Positions 44,563 through 54,226 of a DNA stretch of 64,000 bases are shown piece after piece. Location: positions 1 through 64,000 of the forward strand of contig JBCCGK010000050.1 of assembly GCA_039029315.1 (NCBI GenBank). Reading direction: 5' to 3'. Source of the DNA: JBCCCJ01 sp039029315. Its GTDB lineage: Bacteria > Bacteroidota > Bacteroidia > J057. The translations under genes and the position numbers were made by a program. Below the pieces are notes generated by a model. The model made no database searches. It was not told where the DNA came from and was given only the letters and a program-made list of their open reading frames with translations. The first letter of the stretch is position 1; each line of letters opens with the position of its first letter.

Positions 44563-46035
44563 ATGAAAGATTTATTTCAGGAACTCCACGAACAACATCA
44601 AGCGTATCTCACTAGAAGACATTTTGTCCAAAAAGGCTTGATGGGATTAGGAGCCATGGCATTGGGTTCACTGCTCGGCTGTGGAGATCAGGCATCCAAT
44701 CTGTCTGCATTGAAGAATCCACTGATTGCGCGCGCTGCACAATTCGCTCCTAAAGCCAAGCGCATCATTTTCCTCCACATGGCCGGAGCGCCCTCACAGC
44801 TAGAGTTGTTCGATTTCAAACCTGACCTTCATAAACTGGATGGACAGGATTGCCCTGATTCTTTCCTGGAAGGCAAGCGCTTCGCCTTCATTGAGGGCGT
44901 CCCAAAGATGTTGGGACCCCAAACTACCTTTGGACGGTATGGAGAGTCTGGTGCTTATGTATCTGAACTGTTCCCGCATTTCAAAGAAGTGGTGGATGAG
45001 GTCGCTTTTCTCAAAGCCGTACATACCGATGAATTCAATCACGCGCCAGCACAATTGTTTATGCATACAGGATTTCCCAGACAAGGGAGGCCCAGCATGG
45101 GTGCATGGGTGAGTTATGGCTTAGGATCGGAAAATGCGAACCTGCCTGGCTTTGTGGTATTAGTATCTGGCCAGTCTGCTCCAAGCGCAGGCAAAAGTGC
45201 CTGGGGGAGCGGCTTTTTACCTTCTGTCTATCAAGGAGTTCAATTAAGATCCCAAGGTGATCCTGTCCTGAATGTCAGCAATCCTGACGGCATCAACCGA
45301 GATATCAGAAAGCAAGCGATCGAGACCATCAGCCAAATCAATCAACTCCAATATCAGGAGGTCGGTGATCCTGAAATCTTGTCCAGAATTTCTCAGTATG
45401 AATTGGCTTACCGCATGCAAATGACTGTTCCGGAGGCCATGGATCTGTCCAAGGAACCCGCCTATATTCATGAACTGTATGGCACGCAACCGGGTCAGAC
45501 CTCTTTTGCCAACAATTGTTTACTCGCACGAAGATTGGCAGAACGAGATGTTCGCTTCATCCAGTTGTTTCATCGTGGCTGGGATTCTCACGGCTCCAAT
45601 GAATTCGAAGCCCTGGAAGGGGGATTTCTCAAAAGATGCAAGGAAGTAGACCGGCCCATGATGGCCTTGATCAAAGATTTGAAACAACGGGGATTGCTGG
45701 ACGAAACTCTGCTGATCTGGGGTGGAGAATTTGGCAGAACACCTATGAGAGAGAATAGGGGAGGAAAAGTAGCCCCTTTCAATGGGAGAGACCATCATAG
45801 TGAAGCCTTTACTATGTGGATGGCTGGAGGAGGAGTAAAAGCCGGAATTACCTATGGGGAGACAGATGAGTTTGGCTATTTCGGAATCAAAGACAAAGTG
45901 CATGTTCATGATCTACAGGCAACGATTCTGCACCAGTTGGGCATCCATCATGAACAGCTTACATATGAGTTTCAAGGTCGGCGGTTCCGTTTGACCGATG
46001 TTCATGGGCATGTTGTTCACGATATTTTGGCCTAG
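44563..46035 (+). CDS. DUF1501 domain protein
   Basis: This 490-aa protein has a twin-arginine-type leader (LTRRHFVQKGLMGLGAMALG) and an alkaline phosphatase/sulfatase-like fold known as DUF1501. Visible landmarks are RIIFLHMAGAPSQLELFDFK near residue 67, the FNHAPAQLFMHTG region near 155, and WGGEFGRTPMRE...GRDHHSEAFTMWMAGGGV near 390. The last contains conserved His and Asp that resemble metal ligands of phosphatase-superfamily enzymes. It starts 24 bp after the PSD1 gene; the two almost always occur together. No activity has been defined. It ends in TAG. Confidence 0.93.
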   Translation: MKDLFQELHEQHQAYLTRRHFVQKGLMGLGAMALGSLLGCGDQASNLSALKNPLIARAAQFAPKAKRIIFLHMAGAPSQLELFDFKPDLHKLDGQDCPDSFLEGKRFAFIEGVPKMLGPQTTFGRYGESGAYVSELFPHFKEVVDEVAFLKAVHTDEFNHAPAQLFMHTGFPRQGRPSMGAWVSYGLGSENANLPGFVVLVSGQSAPSAGKSAWGSGFLPSVYQGVQLRSQGDPVLNVSNPDGINRDIRKQAIETISQINQLQYQEVGDPEILSRISQYELAYRMQMTVPEAMDLSKEPAYIHELYGTQPGQTSFANNCLLARRLAERDVRFIQLFHRGWDSHGSNEFEALEGGFLKRCKEVDRPMMALIKDLKQRGLLDETLLIWGGEFGRTPMRENRGGKVAPFNGRDHHSEAFTMWMAGGGVKAGITYGETDEFGYFGIKDKVHVHDLQATILHQLGIHHEQLTYEFQGRRFRLTDVHGHVVHDILA

Positions 46036-46202
46036 GAATTTGGTTTTATAGGGGTTTTATCTAATTTTTGGTTGGAAAGAAATGTTGCTTTATCGCCGAT
46101 GGTCCAAAGTCGGCAATCTATGGCAGCTTTATTCTTTCAATCCTAGAGCGATCGACCATGGACCATCGCCTGCTGACTATATACTACTAACAAACAACTA
46201 CT

Positions 46203-47630
46203 ATGAATGGCACGCCAGATTTTGTGATCTTTTTGGGTCGCTTTCACCCATTGATTGTGCATTTGCCGATAGGAATCCTGATCCTGGCATTTGTCATGGA
46301 GTTACTCTCTCGCAAAGAAAAATATTCTTCTATCGGAGAGGCTACCTCTTTTGTCTTGTTTTGGGGAGCCATCAGTGCCTGGGGGGCAGTGATTTTGGGG
46401 TTGATGCTTTCGCAATCAGGAGGCTATAATGAGGGTACACTTTTCTGGCATAAGTGGCTGGGCATTTTTCTTGCCATTGGAGCTTCGGCTGCCTGGTGGA
46501 TCAAAAAAAGCCCTGCTGACGCTTCTTCCCTCATGAAAAAAGCTTATTTACCGCTTTTTTCGCTGAGTATGGTGTTTCTGCTATTAGGAGGGCATAATGG
46601 AGGATCATTGACGCATGGATCGGATTATCTGGTTCAGTATGCTCCTGGTCCCATTCGAAGCCTCGCAGGAGCCAGCAAACCCGTAGAGGACAAACCCATT
46701 GTTATCGCAGATATCAACAAGGCGAGAGTGTTTGACGAATTGATTCATCCCATGGTCAAGCAACGCTGCCAAAGCTGCCACAATGAAGACAAAACCAAAG
46801 GAGGTCTTCGCATAGACACCCGCGAAAAATTTCTGGAAGGTGGAGATGAAGGCCCCATATTTGTAGCCAATGATCTAAAGGAAAGTGCCCTGTATCATCG
46901 CATTACTCTACCCGAAGATCACGATGATCATATGCCCCCTGAAGGCAAACGCCAACTAACAGATGACCAAATCGCCATCATCGGTTGGTGGATCGGGCAA
47001 GGTGCACCTATGGATCAAACTGTAGCAGAAATCGAGGTGCCAGAGGATATTCGAGAAATCCTCGAAAAACAATTTGGCCCCATGGACGAAGCAGCGCAGG
47101 GAGTTTTTGCCTTGCAAGTACCTGCTGCAGATCCTTCAGCCATCCAATCACTGGCTGGCCGCAATGGTCGTGCCTTACCAATTGCACAGGAACAAAACCT
47201 ACTCCAGATTAGCTTTGCCAAGGACAGTACGCCATTTGCGAATGGAGATATGAAACTCCTCTCGTCTCTTTCTGAGCAGATTACATGGTTAGATTTGAGA
47301 AATACTTCCATCAGTGATTTTTCTGACTTGGCACAATTGACACATTTGAGTCGACTTCATCTTGAGCAATCTGCGGTTCAGGATGGGGACTTGGCCAGTC
47401 TTTCAGGACTTCAACATCTCGAATACCTGAACCTGTATGGAACCGACATCACCGACGATGGACTGAAGCATCTCGAGAATCTGCCTAGCCTCAAAACGCT
47501 CTATCTATGGCAAAGTAAGGTTAGCAAAGAAGGAGCAGAGGCACTGGCGCAAAAAATCCCGGGACTTGAAATCAATCTTGGCTGGGACCAAACCATCAAA
47601 GCCAAACCGGAAGTACAAGCGAGCATTTAG
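46203..47630 (+). CDS. DUF2231 membrane, cytochrome C and leucine-rich repeat protein
   Basis: This 475-aa protein has four membrane helices of DUF2231 type at the N-terminus (RFHPLIVHLPIGILILAFVM, residues 10-150). A planctomycete-type cytochrome domain with heme motif C-Q-S-C-H and DHMPPEGKRQLTDDQIAIIG follows (residues 175-275). The C-terminal part (about 345-465) has leucine-rich repeats (LTHLSRLHLEQSAVQDGDLA, LQHLEYLNLYGTDITDDGLK). It may link the membrane quinone pool to the exported PSD1 and DUF1501 partners. The preceding 170 bp contain a 10-bp inverted repeat. It ends in TAG. Confidence 0.88.
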   Translation: MNGTPDFVIFLGRFHPLIVHLPIGILILAFVMELLSRKEKYSSIGEATSFVLFWGAISAWGAVILGLMLSQSGGYNEGTLFWHKWLGIFLAIGASAAWWIKKSPADASSLMKKAYLPLFSLSMVFLLLGGHNGGSLTHGSDYLVQYAPGPIRSLAGASKPVEDKPIVIADINKARVFDELIHPMVKQRCQSCHNEDKTKGGLRIDTREKFLEGGDEGPIFVANDLKESALYHRITLPEDHDDHMPPEGKRQLTDDQIAIIGWWIGQGAPMDQTVAEIEVPEDIREILEKQFGPMDEAAQGVFALQVPAADPSAIQSLAGRNGRALPIAQEQNLLQISFAKDSTPFANGDMKLLSSLSEQITWLDLRNTSISDFSDLAQLTHLSRLHLEQSAVQDGDLASLSGLQHLEYLNLYGTDITDDGLKHLENLPSLKTLYLWQSKVSKEGAEALAQKIPGLEINLGWDQTIKAKPEVQASI

Positions 47631-47759
47631 TTCTGAGAGGATTGAGTGAAGAGATTGTCTGAAGCGAATCTTATGAAATTGTTATCGCTACCTTTGGCGT
47701 ACTTCTAACGGTTTCTCTCACCTCTTCATTCTGGCCTCATCACACAAAACTCTCTCCAT

Positions 47760-49139
47760 ATGTCTCAAACTCGTAGAGAAGCCTTAAAAACAATGGCTGC
47801 TGGCACAGCTGGAATCACCATCGGTGCGCTAGGCTTCAGCGCAAAAAGTTATGCCAATATCATGGGTGCCAATGAACGAATCAATATGGCTGTGATTGGA
47901 ATTCGCGGCCAGGGATTCGGGCATATCCGACGCTGGGCTGGCTTGGCTGAAGAACAGAATATTCGTGTCTCAACGATCTGTGATGTTGACAAACGGCTAT
48001 TCAAGAAGCGAATCGCAACCTGCAAAGAACTCCAGGGAGCCAAGCCAAAAACGGCTGTGGATATGCGCACTGTCTTTGAAGACAATGATATCGACGCCAT
48101 CTCTGTCGCGACCCCCAATCACTGGCATGCACTGGCTACCATATGGGCCTGTCAGGCTGGCAAGCATGTCTATGTAGAAAAACCCTGCTCTCACAACCTG
48201 TTCGAGGGGCGCAAGATGGTCGAAGCAGCCAGGAAGTATGATCGAATTGTACAGGTAGGATTCCAGAATCGATCCATCAACAATGTTCGTGCGGCGATGC
48301 AATTCATTCACAATGGTGGAATAGGGGAGGTGTATATGGCCAAAGGCCTATGTTACAAAGCTCGCGGCTCTTTTGGGCAGGCAGAAAATAGCCAAGCACC
48401 CAAAGAGGTAGATTTCAATCTCTGGCTAGGGCCTGCGTCTCTTCGTCCATATAATGAGAAAAAATTCCACTACAATTGGCACTGGCATTGGGATACCGGC
48501 AATGGAGACATTGGCAATCAGGGCCCACATCAATTCGACATCGCACGCTGGGGAATGAACAAACAGGAACACCCGGTCAAAATCTTTTCATCCGGCGGCT
48601 ACTTTGCCTTCAAAGGCCAGTGTTCGCAAGAGACCCCCAATACCCAGACCGCCAATTATGAGTATGCAGATGGAAAAATCATTCAATTTGAGGTAAGGGG
48701 ACTCCCCACCAATGGTGAAGCCAATACGGGCGTCAAAATCGGCAATCTATTCTATGGGACGAAAGGCTGGCTGGAAGTCAATGGCAGCAAATGGCAAAGC
48801 TATCTGGGTCAAAAAAATGAGCCAGGTCCAGGATCTGAAAGCCAGACCAATCAGGCTGATTCAGGCCCATCTCTGGGATATTTGGCGGCTCCTGGCGGCG
48901 GTGGCCACTACCGCAACTTCCTCTCAGCCATCCGGTCTGGTACAGGAGAGGCGCTGACCTGTGATATCGAAGAGGGCTATATGTCGACCGTTCTCCCCTT
49001 ATTGGGCAACATCTCATATCGACTAGGTCGGCCGCTCATGTTTGACGGTGGCAAGGAACGTTTTTTCAATGATTCTGAAGCCGATGCCATGCTTCGCAGA
49101 AGATATCGCGAACCTTTCGTTGTTCCAGAAGAAGTGTGA
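47760..49139 (+). CDS. Exported Gfo/Idh/MocA family oxidoreductase, second copy
   Basis: This 459-aa protein has a Tat leader (SQTRREALKTMAAGTAG). The Rossmann motif is VIGIRGQGFGHIRRW near residue 43 and the active-site motif VEKPCSHNLFEG near 140. The glycine pattern of the dinucleotide loop (GIRGQG) is slightly off the usual GxGxxG. It is the last enzyme of the planctomycete-style cluster, consistent with periplasmic oxidation of a sugar feeding electrons to the neighbouring cytochromes. Its stop overlaps the next gene's GTG start by 4 bp. Confidence 0.92.
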   Translation: MSQTRREALKTMAAGTAGITIGALGFSAKSYANIMGANERINMAVIGIRGQGFGHIRRWAGLAEEQNIRVSTICDVDKRLFKKRIATCKELQGAKPKTAVDMRTVFEDNDIDAISVATPNHWHALATIWACQAGKHVYVEKPCSHNLFEGRKMVEAARKYDRIVQVGFQNRSINNVRAAMQFIHNGGIGEVYMAKGLCYKARGSFGQAENSQAPKEVDFNLWLGPASLRPYNEKKFHYNWHWHWDTGNGDIGNQGPHQFDIARWGMNKQEHPVKIFSSGGYFAFKGQCSQETPNTQTANYEYADGKIIQFEVRGLPTNGEANTGVKIGNLFYGTKGWLEVNGSKWQSYLGQKNEPGPGSESQTNQADSGPSLGYLAAPGGGGHYRNFLSAIRSGTGEALTCDIEEGYMSTVLPLLGNISYRLGRPLMFDGGKERFFNDSEADAMLRRRYREPFVVPEEV

Positions 49140-50449
49140 GGTTCTTGCACCAATACTGGAGTCCGGTGATATTAGGTCTCCTTCTTCGGATCATCTATGC
49201 ATTCTGGATTCAGGATGGTTGGCTCACAGAAGATGCCGGCGGATATTTTCAAGATGCTATTTGGTTATTAGAAGGAAAAGAGGTGGCGCCTTTTTGGCCA
49301 CCAGGCATTCCCTATTTCCTTGCAGCACTGATGTATATAAGTGGGCCGTCTCCTCTGATAGCGATGGTGGGGATGATGGGATGGTATCTCCTATTCTGCT
49401 GCTTATTCGCCGCCCTCACGCGCAATTGGCTTGAGGTTCGAACGAATCGAATTCTCTTGTTTGTATTTGCCATCTATCCAGCTTTCATCCACCATTCTGT
49501 CGCACCGCTTAGTCATCTTCCTGTAGCTGTGGGGATTATTGGCAGCGTGCTTCTCATATTGCGAATGAAGAGATTTGTTCAGGAAAAACAGCTGATGTGG
49601 CCTGTATTGGCTATGTCTATCTTCCTCGGCATAGTCTGGGCTGGAATTATCCTGATTCGCCCAGGAAGCTTGTTGCTCATCCCGGTATTTGCTGGTGGGC
49701 TCGGCTGGATGCTCAGGTCCTCCTGGCCTAAAGCACTCGTGTGGGTTTTGTTTCCTGTTACAATCTGTACGACACTGATTACTTCATGGGAAATCTATTT
49801 ACATCAACAACACAATCGATGGGTAGGGATCAATGATGCAACAGCCATGAATGTTTTTATTGGGAACAATCCTTCCACTCCTCTGTATCGAACCTGGTGG
49901 TTGGGCTCTCATGATGAACAAGACACGCCTGATTATCTTGCTTTTTATCAAACCAGAGATAGCATTCGTAGCCTTCCCATCTCTCAACAGCGGCAAGCCT
50001 TCATGAGGAAGGCCCAAGAACATGTGCTGGCACGCCCATTCTTATTTTGCCTTCGAACACTCAATCGTGTCCGATGTTTTTTTGCCTTTGATACTTATAC
50101 TGGCGCAAGGACAATGGCAAGATCCTCAGTACTGGGGATTCTGTTTCTGCTCATAGATGCCTGTTGTTATATCACGCTTGGAATTCTTGCCTTACAAGGG
50201 ATAGGGGGAAAATCAATTCCTATTCCCTTTCAGCGAATCCTGCTTGTGTTGATAGTGGGGTATGCCTTTCCGTATTTCCTGGCTTTTGCACACCCTACCT
50301 ATCACCTGGCTATAGTTCCACTATTGGCTGTCTTTTCTGGTCTTGGGATAGAACAACTTCAAACAAAATCGATATGGAATGGTTGGAATAAGGTAGGAAT
50401 TGCGTTTTTTTTCTTGGTTCAAATCGAATGGTTTATCATCATGATTTAG
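49136..50449 (+). CDS. GT-C type membrane glycosyltransferase (ArnT/PMT-like)
   Basis: This 437-aa integral membrane protein has 8-10 helices. The first periplasmic loop has the GT-C acidic motif EDAGGYFQDAIWLL and PFWPPGIPYFLAAL, as in glycosyltransferase family 39/ArnT proteins that use polyprenyl-phosphate sugars. The acceptor is unknown. The start is GTG at 49136, overlapping the preceding stop by 4 bp, so it is translationally coupled to the oxidoreductase. It ends in TAG. Confidence 0.75.
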   Translation: MRFLHQYWSPVILGLLLRIIYAFWIQDGWLTEDAGGYFQDAIWLLEGKEVAPFWPPGIPYFLAALMYISGPSPLIAMVGMMGWYLLFCCLFAALTRNWLEVRTNRILLFVFAIYPAFIHHSVAPLSHLPVAVGIIGSVLLILRMKRFVQEKQLMWPVLAMSIFLGIVWAGIILIRPGSLLLIPVFAGGLGWMLRSSWPKALVWVLFPVTICTTLITSWEIYLHQQHNRWVGINDATAMNVFIGNNPSTPLYRTWWLGSHDEQDTPDYLAFYQTRDSIRSLPISQQRQAFMRKAQEHVLARPFLFCLRTLNRVRCFFAFDTYTGARTMARSSVLGILFLLIDACCYITLGILALQGIGGKSIPIPFQRILLVLIVGYAFPYFLAFAHPTYHLAIVPLLAVFSGLGIEQLQTKSIWNGWNKVGIAFFFLVQIEWFIIMI

Positions 50450-50673
50450 GGGCATTTGAGCAACTAATTCGAAGCATGAATTAAACCCTCATTGAGATTT
50501 TATCGTTAAACTATCAGCCCAAAGACCAAATTATCTGCAATATCTGCTAACTTTGTCCCAGAACTCCAACGACTAGAACTTTTACTTTGATTAAAACCGC
50601 TCTTTGTCCACATAAGGTTAGCGACTCTCGAATCGGTTTCCTTTCCCGTGTACCCGCCACTGCGTCGGTACAT

Positions 50674-51876
50674 ATGAATACGCGTATCTTTTCTTCTGCA
50701 ACCGAGGTTCCATGGGAAGATTGGGACGCAGTTTCCTCCCAGACGGATACACTTTGGAGCAAAGATTTTTTACAGGCGATAGAAGAATCAGCCGACAAGG
50801 ATCTTCATCCCTATTACATACTGATTTACGAGGATCATCGGCCGATATTCTGTGCCTATTTTCAGCAAGTAGAGTTTGCCACTAGCCGAATCAAAGCCTT
50901 CACCCAGGATTTGGACAGCAAAGGCTCTATCCGCAAATGGTTGTTTTACAGGGTCTCAGATATAGCACGAAGATTGGTTCAGTTATTTCGGTTCAGGATT
51001 CTTGTCAATGGGAATTCCTTGGTGACGAATAACAATGGATTTCGAGCGGCCAAGCATATTCCAGCCAATCGGCATCAGGAGTTGTTGACGCTTTCGATCC
51101 AGGAACTGGCTTCCAACATTCCTCGTTCTACAGGATTTCTCATTAAGGATGTGATCCTCCATTCTGAAGGACAGCAAAACGAATGGGATACGTATTGGTC
51201 AAAAAAAGGCTATCATAAATTCCTTCCGGATCCAGAAATGTTGGTCCACCTTCCCAGCTCCTGGTCAGCTTGGGAAGATTATCTTGGGGCCATGAGTTCT
51301 AAATATCGACAGCGAGCCAAAAGTGCGTATAAGAAAAGTAAGCACATTCAGCATAGAGAATTATCCCTGGAAGAGTTGCAGCAATATGAAACTACTTTGT
51401 TCAGCTTGTTTCAGCAAGTCATAGCAAAGGAGACCTTTTCACTTTCCGAGATTGATTCAACCTACTTTGTTCATCTCAAAAAAGCCCTGCAAGAAAAATT
51501 CATTGTCCACGGATACTTTATAGAAGATCAACTGATTGGCTTCACCAGTCATATTCTGAGTGAGACAGTTCCTGTTACTCATTTTGTTGGATTTGACTCC
51601 AGCCAGAATCAACCCAACAAGCTGTATCAGCGGATGCTCTATGACCAAATCCAGCTGAGTCTTGGGTACAAAAAAGATCATGCTCTCACCCTTTCTTTGG
51701 GCAGGACCGCCATGGAAATCAAATCTGCCGTTGGTGCTGTCCCTCAAGCCGGACCTTGCTACCTTCACCTGTGTCCAAGATGGATGAATGTCCTGGCAGG
51801 ACCGATCATGTCCAATCTCAAACTTGAGGCCTGGACTCCAAGAAATCCGTTCAAAGCTCCTATCGCTATCAGTTAG
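50674..51876 (+). CDS. GNAT-like acetyltransferase (FemAB/BioF2 type)
   Basis: This 400-aa soluble protein has a C-terminal half (about 200-370) with the GNAT/BioF2-like pattern YLGAMSSKYRQRAKSAYKKS, FIVHGYFIEDQLIGFTSHIL and VGFDSSQNQPNKLYQRMLYD. The family transfers acyl groups or amino acids to amines, often in cell-wall or lipid chemistry. The N-terminal half has no clear motif. I chose the ATG at 50674; the frame runs upstream to a TTG at 50587. A TAACTTTG box at 50548-50555 could be its -7 element. It ends in TAG, 13 bp before the next gene. Confidence 0.7.
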   Translation: MNTRIFSSATEVPWEDWDAVSSQTDTLWSKDFLQAIEESADKDLHPYYILIYEDHRPIFCAYFQQVEFATSRIKAFTQDLDSKGSIRKWLFYRVSDIARRLVQLFRFRILVNGNSLVTNNNGFRAAKHIPANRHQELLTLSIQELASNIPRSTGFLIKDVILHSEGQQNEWDTYWSKKGYHKFLPDPEMLVHLPSSWSAWEDYLGAMSSKYRQRAKSAYKKSKHIQHRELSLEELQQYETTLFSLFQQVIAKETFSLSEIDSTYFVHLKKALQEKFIVHGYFIEDQLIGFTSHILSETVPVTHFVGFDSSQNQPNKLYQRMLYDQIQLSLGYKKDHALTLSLGRTAMEIKSAVGAVPQAGPCYLHLCPRWMNVLAGPIMSNLKLEAWTPRNPFKAPIAIS

Positions 51877-51889
51877 TCGATCTCTTTTC

Positions 51890-52525
51890 ATGGCTCGTTT
51901 TCTCCCATTATTCCCCCTTAGCATGGTTGTATTTCCAGGGGAAGAATTTCGTCTTCACATTTTCGAGCCAAGATATAAGCAACTGATCAATGAATGTCTC
52001 GCGGATAAAAGCAGTTTCGGGATCCCCTCTGTCATCAACAAACATATCTCGGAAGTCGCTACTGAAGTGAGTGTCTTGAGTATGGATAAAAAATACAAGA
52101 ATGGGGAAATGGACATTAGCACCATTGGCTTGAAACGATGGCAACTGGAAGAATACTTTCCGGTCAGTGAAGGGAAATTGTATCCAGGTGGGATGCTGAG
52201 CGAGATGGAAGATGATCTGAACAGTTCTCCTGACTTGCAATCGAATATCTTTGATCTGTTGGCGCAACTCCACCGCACACTCGGGATTACCAAAACACTG
52301 GCTGAAACAGCTCATGAAATTGTCAGTTTTCAAATTGGTCACCATATTGGCTTGAGTATCCAACAAGAATTCGAACTTCTGCGTATACCCACAGAAATCA
52401 AACGATTGACCTATATTCAGCAACATCTACAACACATTCTTCCAATTGTAACTGAAGCTGAGCGTCTGAAATCCAAAGCCAAGCTCAATGGACATTACAA
52501 AAACATCGCTCCTCCTGAGTTGTAA
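51890..52525 (+). CDS. Lon-protease substrate-binding domain protein
   Basis: This 211-aa protein begins MARFLPLFPLSMVVFPGEEF and continues RLHIFEPRYKQLINECL, the classical start of the Lon N-terminal (LON_substr_bdg) domain. A helical C-terminal half follows (FQIGHHIGLSIQQEFELLRI). It has no ATPase or protease part. Stand-alone versions are common in bacteria; a role in protein quality control is inferred only from the domain. The previous stop is 13 bp upstream. Confidence 0.88.
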   Translation: MARFLPLFPLSMVVFPGEEFRLHIFEPRYKQLINECLADKSSFGIPSVINKHISEVATEVSVLSMDKKYKNGEMDISTIGLKRWQLEEYFPVSEGKLYPGGMLSEMEDDLNSSPDLQSNIFDLLAQLHRTLGITKTLAETAHEIVSFQIGHHIGLSIQQEFELLRIPTEIKRLTYIQQHLQHILPIVTEAERLKSKAKLNGHYKNIAPPEL

Positions 52526-52529
52526 TCAG

Positions 52530-53573
52530 ATGATCCTTCTCGGGATCATCTGTATTCTTGCCTTATCCTCTTGTCAAGTCCCGCCCAATCAAGGCCAGGG
52601 ACAAGGGCAAAATCTTCCAAAACTGAATGATCAGGTCGTAGGGAACATTGTAGAAGGGATTCAGGAATTGTCCACGGAATTCAATGAACTGACCCGCCCC
52701 AATCAGGTGGAAGCCTGGGTCTCCAGCCTGATCATCAAACAGCAACCGGGCAAGGATATGCCACAGGTAGGCACACTGAAAGAAGGCGAGAGAGCGGAAT
52801 ACCTCTACCAAAGAACTGTCCGCAAAACTGAATTTACCCTCCGGGGCCAAAGATATCTTGAACCTTGGATTCTTATTCGCACACAGGCAGGCATGATGGG
52901 ATGGGTTCATGAAGGAGGCGTAAGGTTCGTCGGAACCAATCTGCAGAATCTCCTCAGTGGCGGTGGGACATCTGGGAGCAATACCAATCCCGCAGCGAGG
53001 ACAAGAGGGGTTGCACCCCCAACCAATCCTGCGGAGAATTTCCTGGTAGTCCCCGGAAGCAGGGTAGGGCCAATTACAGTCAATACCTCAGAGATGAAAT
53101 TGGTTCAATTGTATGGAGCTGCCAGTGTGGGTAGAGCAACCGTTGAGGCTCCGGAGAAAGGACAAATTCCGTGTACAGTAGTTATGCCAGGCACGAAAGA
53201 TGAAATCCGTATTAGCTGGAAAGACGATTCGAGAACCAAAATCAAGGAAGTATACTTTTTGCGGGCAGATTCTCGCTGGTATACCCGACAAGGACTCACG
53301 GTAGGCTTGAGTCTGACTGAACTAACCAAAGCCAACAAATCCCCTGTGAACTTTTATGGGTTTGACTGGACCTATAGTGGCACCATCAGTTCCTGGCGAA
53401 ATGGGGCACTTGCTCCCTATGAAAAGTACTGCTATGTCGTGCTTTCACCTTCTGCCAATACCCCGAACAGCATTCAGAAAAAATTTGCTGGTAATCAAGT
53501 CTTTACCTCCAATCATCCAGAAGTTCCTCCTCTGAATATGCATGTCAACAAATTGGTCGTCTATCTCGACTAA
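52530..53573 (+). CDS. SH3-like domain lipoprotein
   Basis: This 347-aa protein starts MILLGIICILALSSCQVPPN, a lipoprotein signal with Cys 15. Residues about 70-140 look like a bacterial SH3 domain (VGTLKEGERAEYLYQRT, WILIRTQAGMMGWVHEGGVR). A Gly/Ser/Pro linker and a second beta-rich domain of about 180 residues follow. An earlier in-frame ATG at 52488 would overlap the previous gene by 38 bp; I prefer 52530, 4 bp after that gene's stop. SH3 domains of this kind usually bind peptidoglycan or peptides. Confidence 0.75.
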   Translation: MILLGIICILALSSCQVPPNQGQGQGQNLPKLNDQVVGNIVEGIQELSTEFNELTRPNQVEAWVSSLIIKQQPGKDMPQVGTLKEGERAEYLYQRTVRKTEFTLRGQRYLEPWILIRTQAGMMGWVHEGGVRFVGTNLQNLLSGGGTSGSNTNPAARTRGVAPPTNPAENFLVVPGSRVGPITVNTSEMKLVQLYGAASVGRATVEAPEKGQIPCTVVMPGTKDEIRISWKDDSRTKIKEVYFLRADSRWYTRQGLTVGLSLTELTKANKSPVNFYGFDWTYSGTISSWRNGALAPYEKYCYVVLSPSANTPNSIQKKFAGNQVFTSNHPEVPPLNMHVNKLVVYLD

Positions 53574-53738
53574 ACCAATATTTAGCAATTGTCCCCGTGG
53601 GCATCTGCAACTGCTTCATTCATCTTTTTGTCCTTCCTTTGTGGAATCTATCTCCCTTTCTAATCATACAAGGGAATAAATAGCAAGGCTCCAGTAATTA
53701 GTCCACAATTTTCAATTACTTACTTTAACTCATTGTTT

Positions 53739-54161
53739 ATGAACACCCCTTTTAGTCGCCTATTTGTTATAGGTGTTGTCAGTGCTTTATTGATCTTTTC
53801 TTCCTGCAAAGAGGTATTAACCAATACCGAGTTGTTAACGCAGCACACCTGGGAGTTTTCCAGCGTAGAACATTCAGATCCTGATCCGGATTTGAAAGAA
53901 TTTTATACGATCTTATTAACCGGAATTACAACCAAGTTTAATTCGGATGGCACCTATTTTATCGATGCCCCAGACTCATCTCTAGCAGATGACTCTTCAG
54001 GTCCATGGGAGTTTGGTGCTGATGAAACCACCATTATCATTGACAAAGGTACGGCAGATGAAAGTACTTCTACCATTCTGGATTTAACAGAAAGTACATT
54101 CTCTTATTCCATTACAGATTCCTTGGGAACGGCTACGGTGAAATGGTTACCGAAAGAATAG
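53739..54161 (+). CDS. Lipocalin-like lipoprotein
   Basis: This 140-aa protein starts MNTPFSRLFVIGVVSALLIF, with lipobox FSSC. The mature domain has a lipocalin-like pattern: an early TWEFSSVEH strand (W at the position of the lipocalin GxW), TKFNSDGTYFI, GPWEFGADETTIIID and a C-terminal strand. Small surface lipocalins of this type are frequent in Bacteroidota. No ligand is known. It ends in TAG and is followed by a strong terminator. Confidence 0.75.
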   Translation: MNTPFSRLFVIGVVSALLIFSSCKEVLTNTELLTQHTWEFSSVEHSDPDPDLKEFYTILLTGITTKFNSDGTYFIDAPDSSLADDSSGPWEFGADETTIIIDKGTADESTSTILDLTESTFSYSITDSLGTATVKWLPKE

Positions 54162-54194
54162 ATTAATAAGGAAGAAATTAACTCATGTTGATCG

Positions 54195-54226
54195 GGTTGT
54201 CTCAGTCATTTGAGGCAACCTTTTTT
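54195..54226 (+). terminator. Rho-independent terminator after the lipocalin-like gene
   Basis: GGTTG-CTCA and TGAG-CAACC pair with a T-G wobble in between and a six-base loop. TTTTTT follows directly. Confidence 0.88.
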
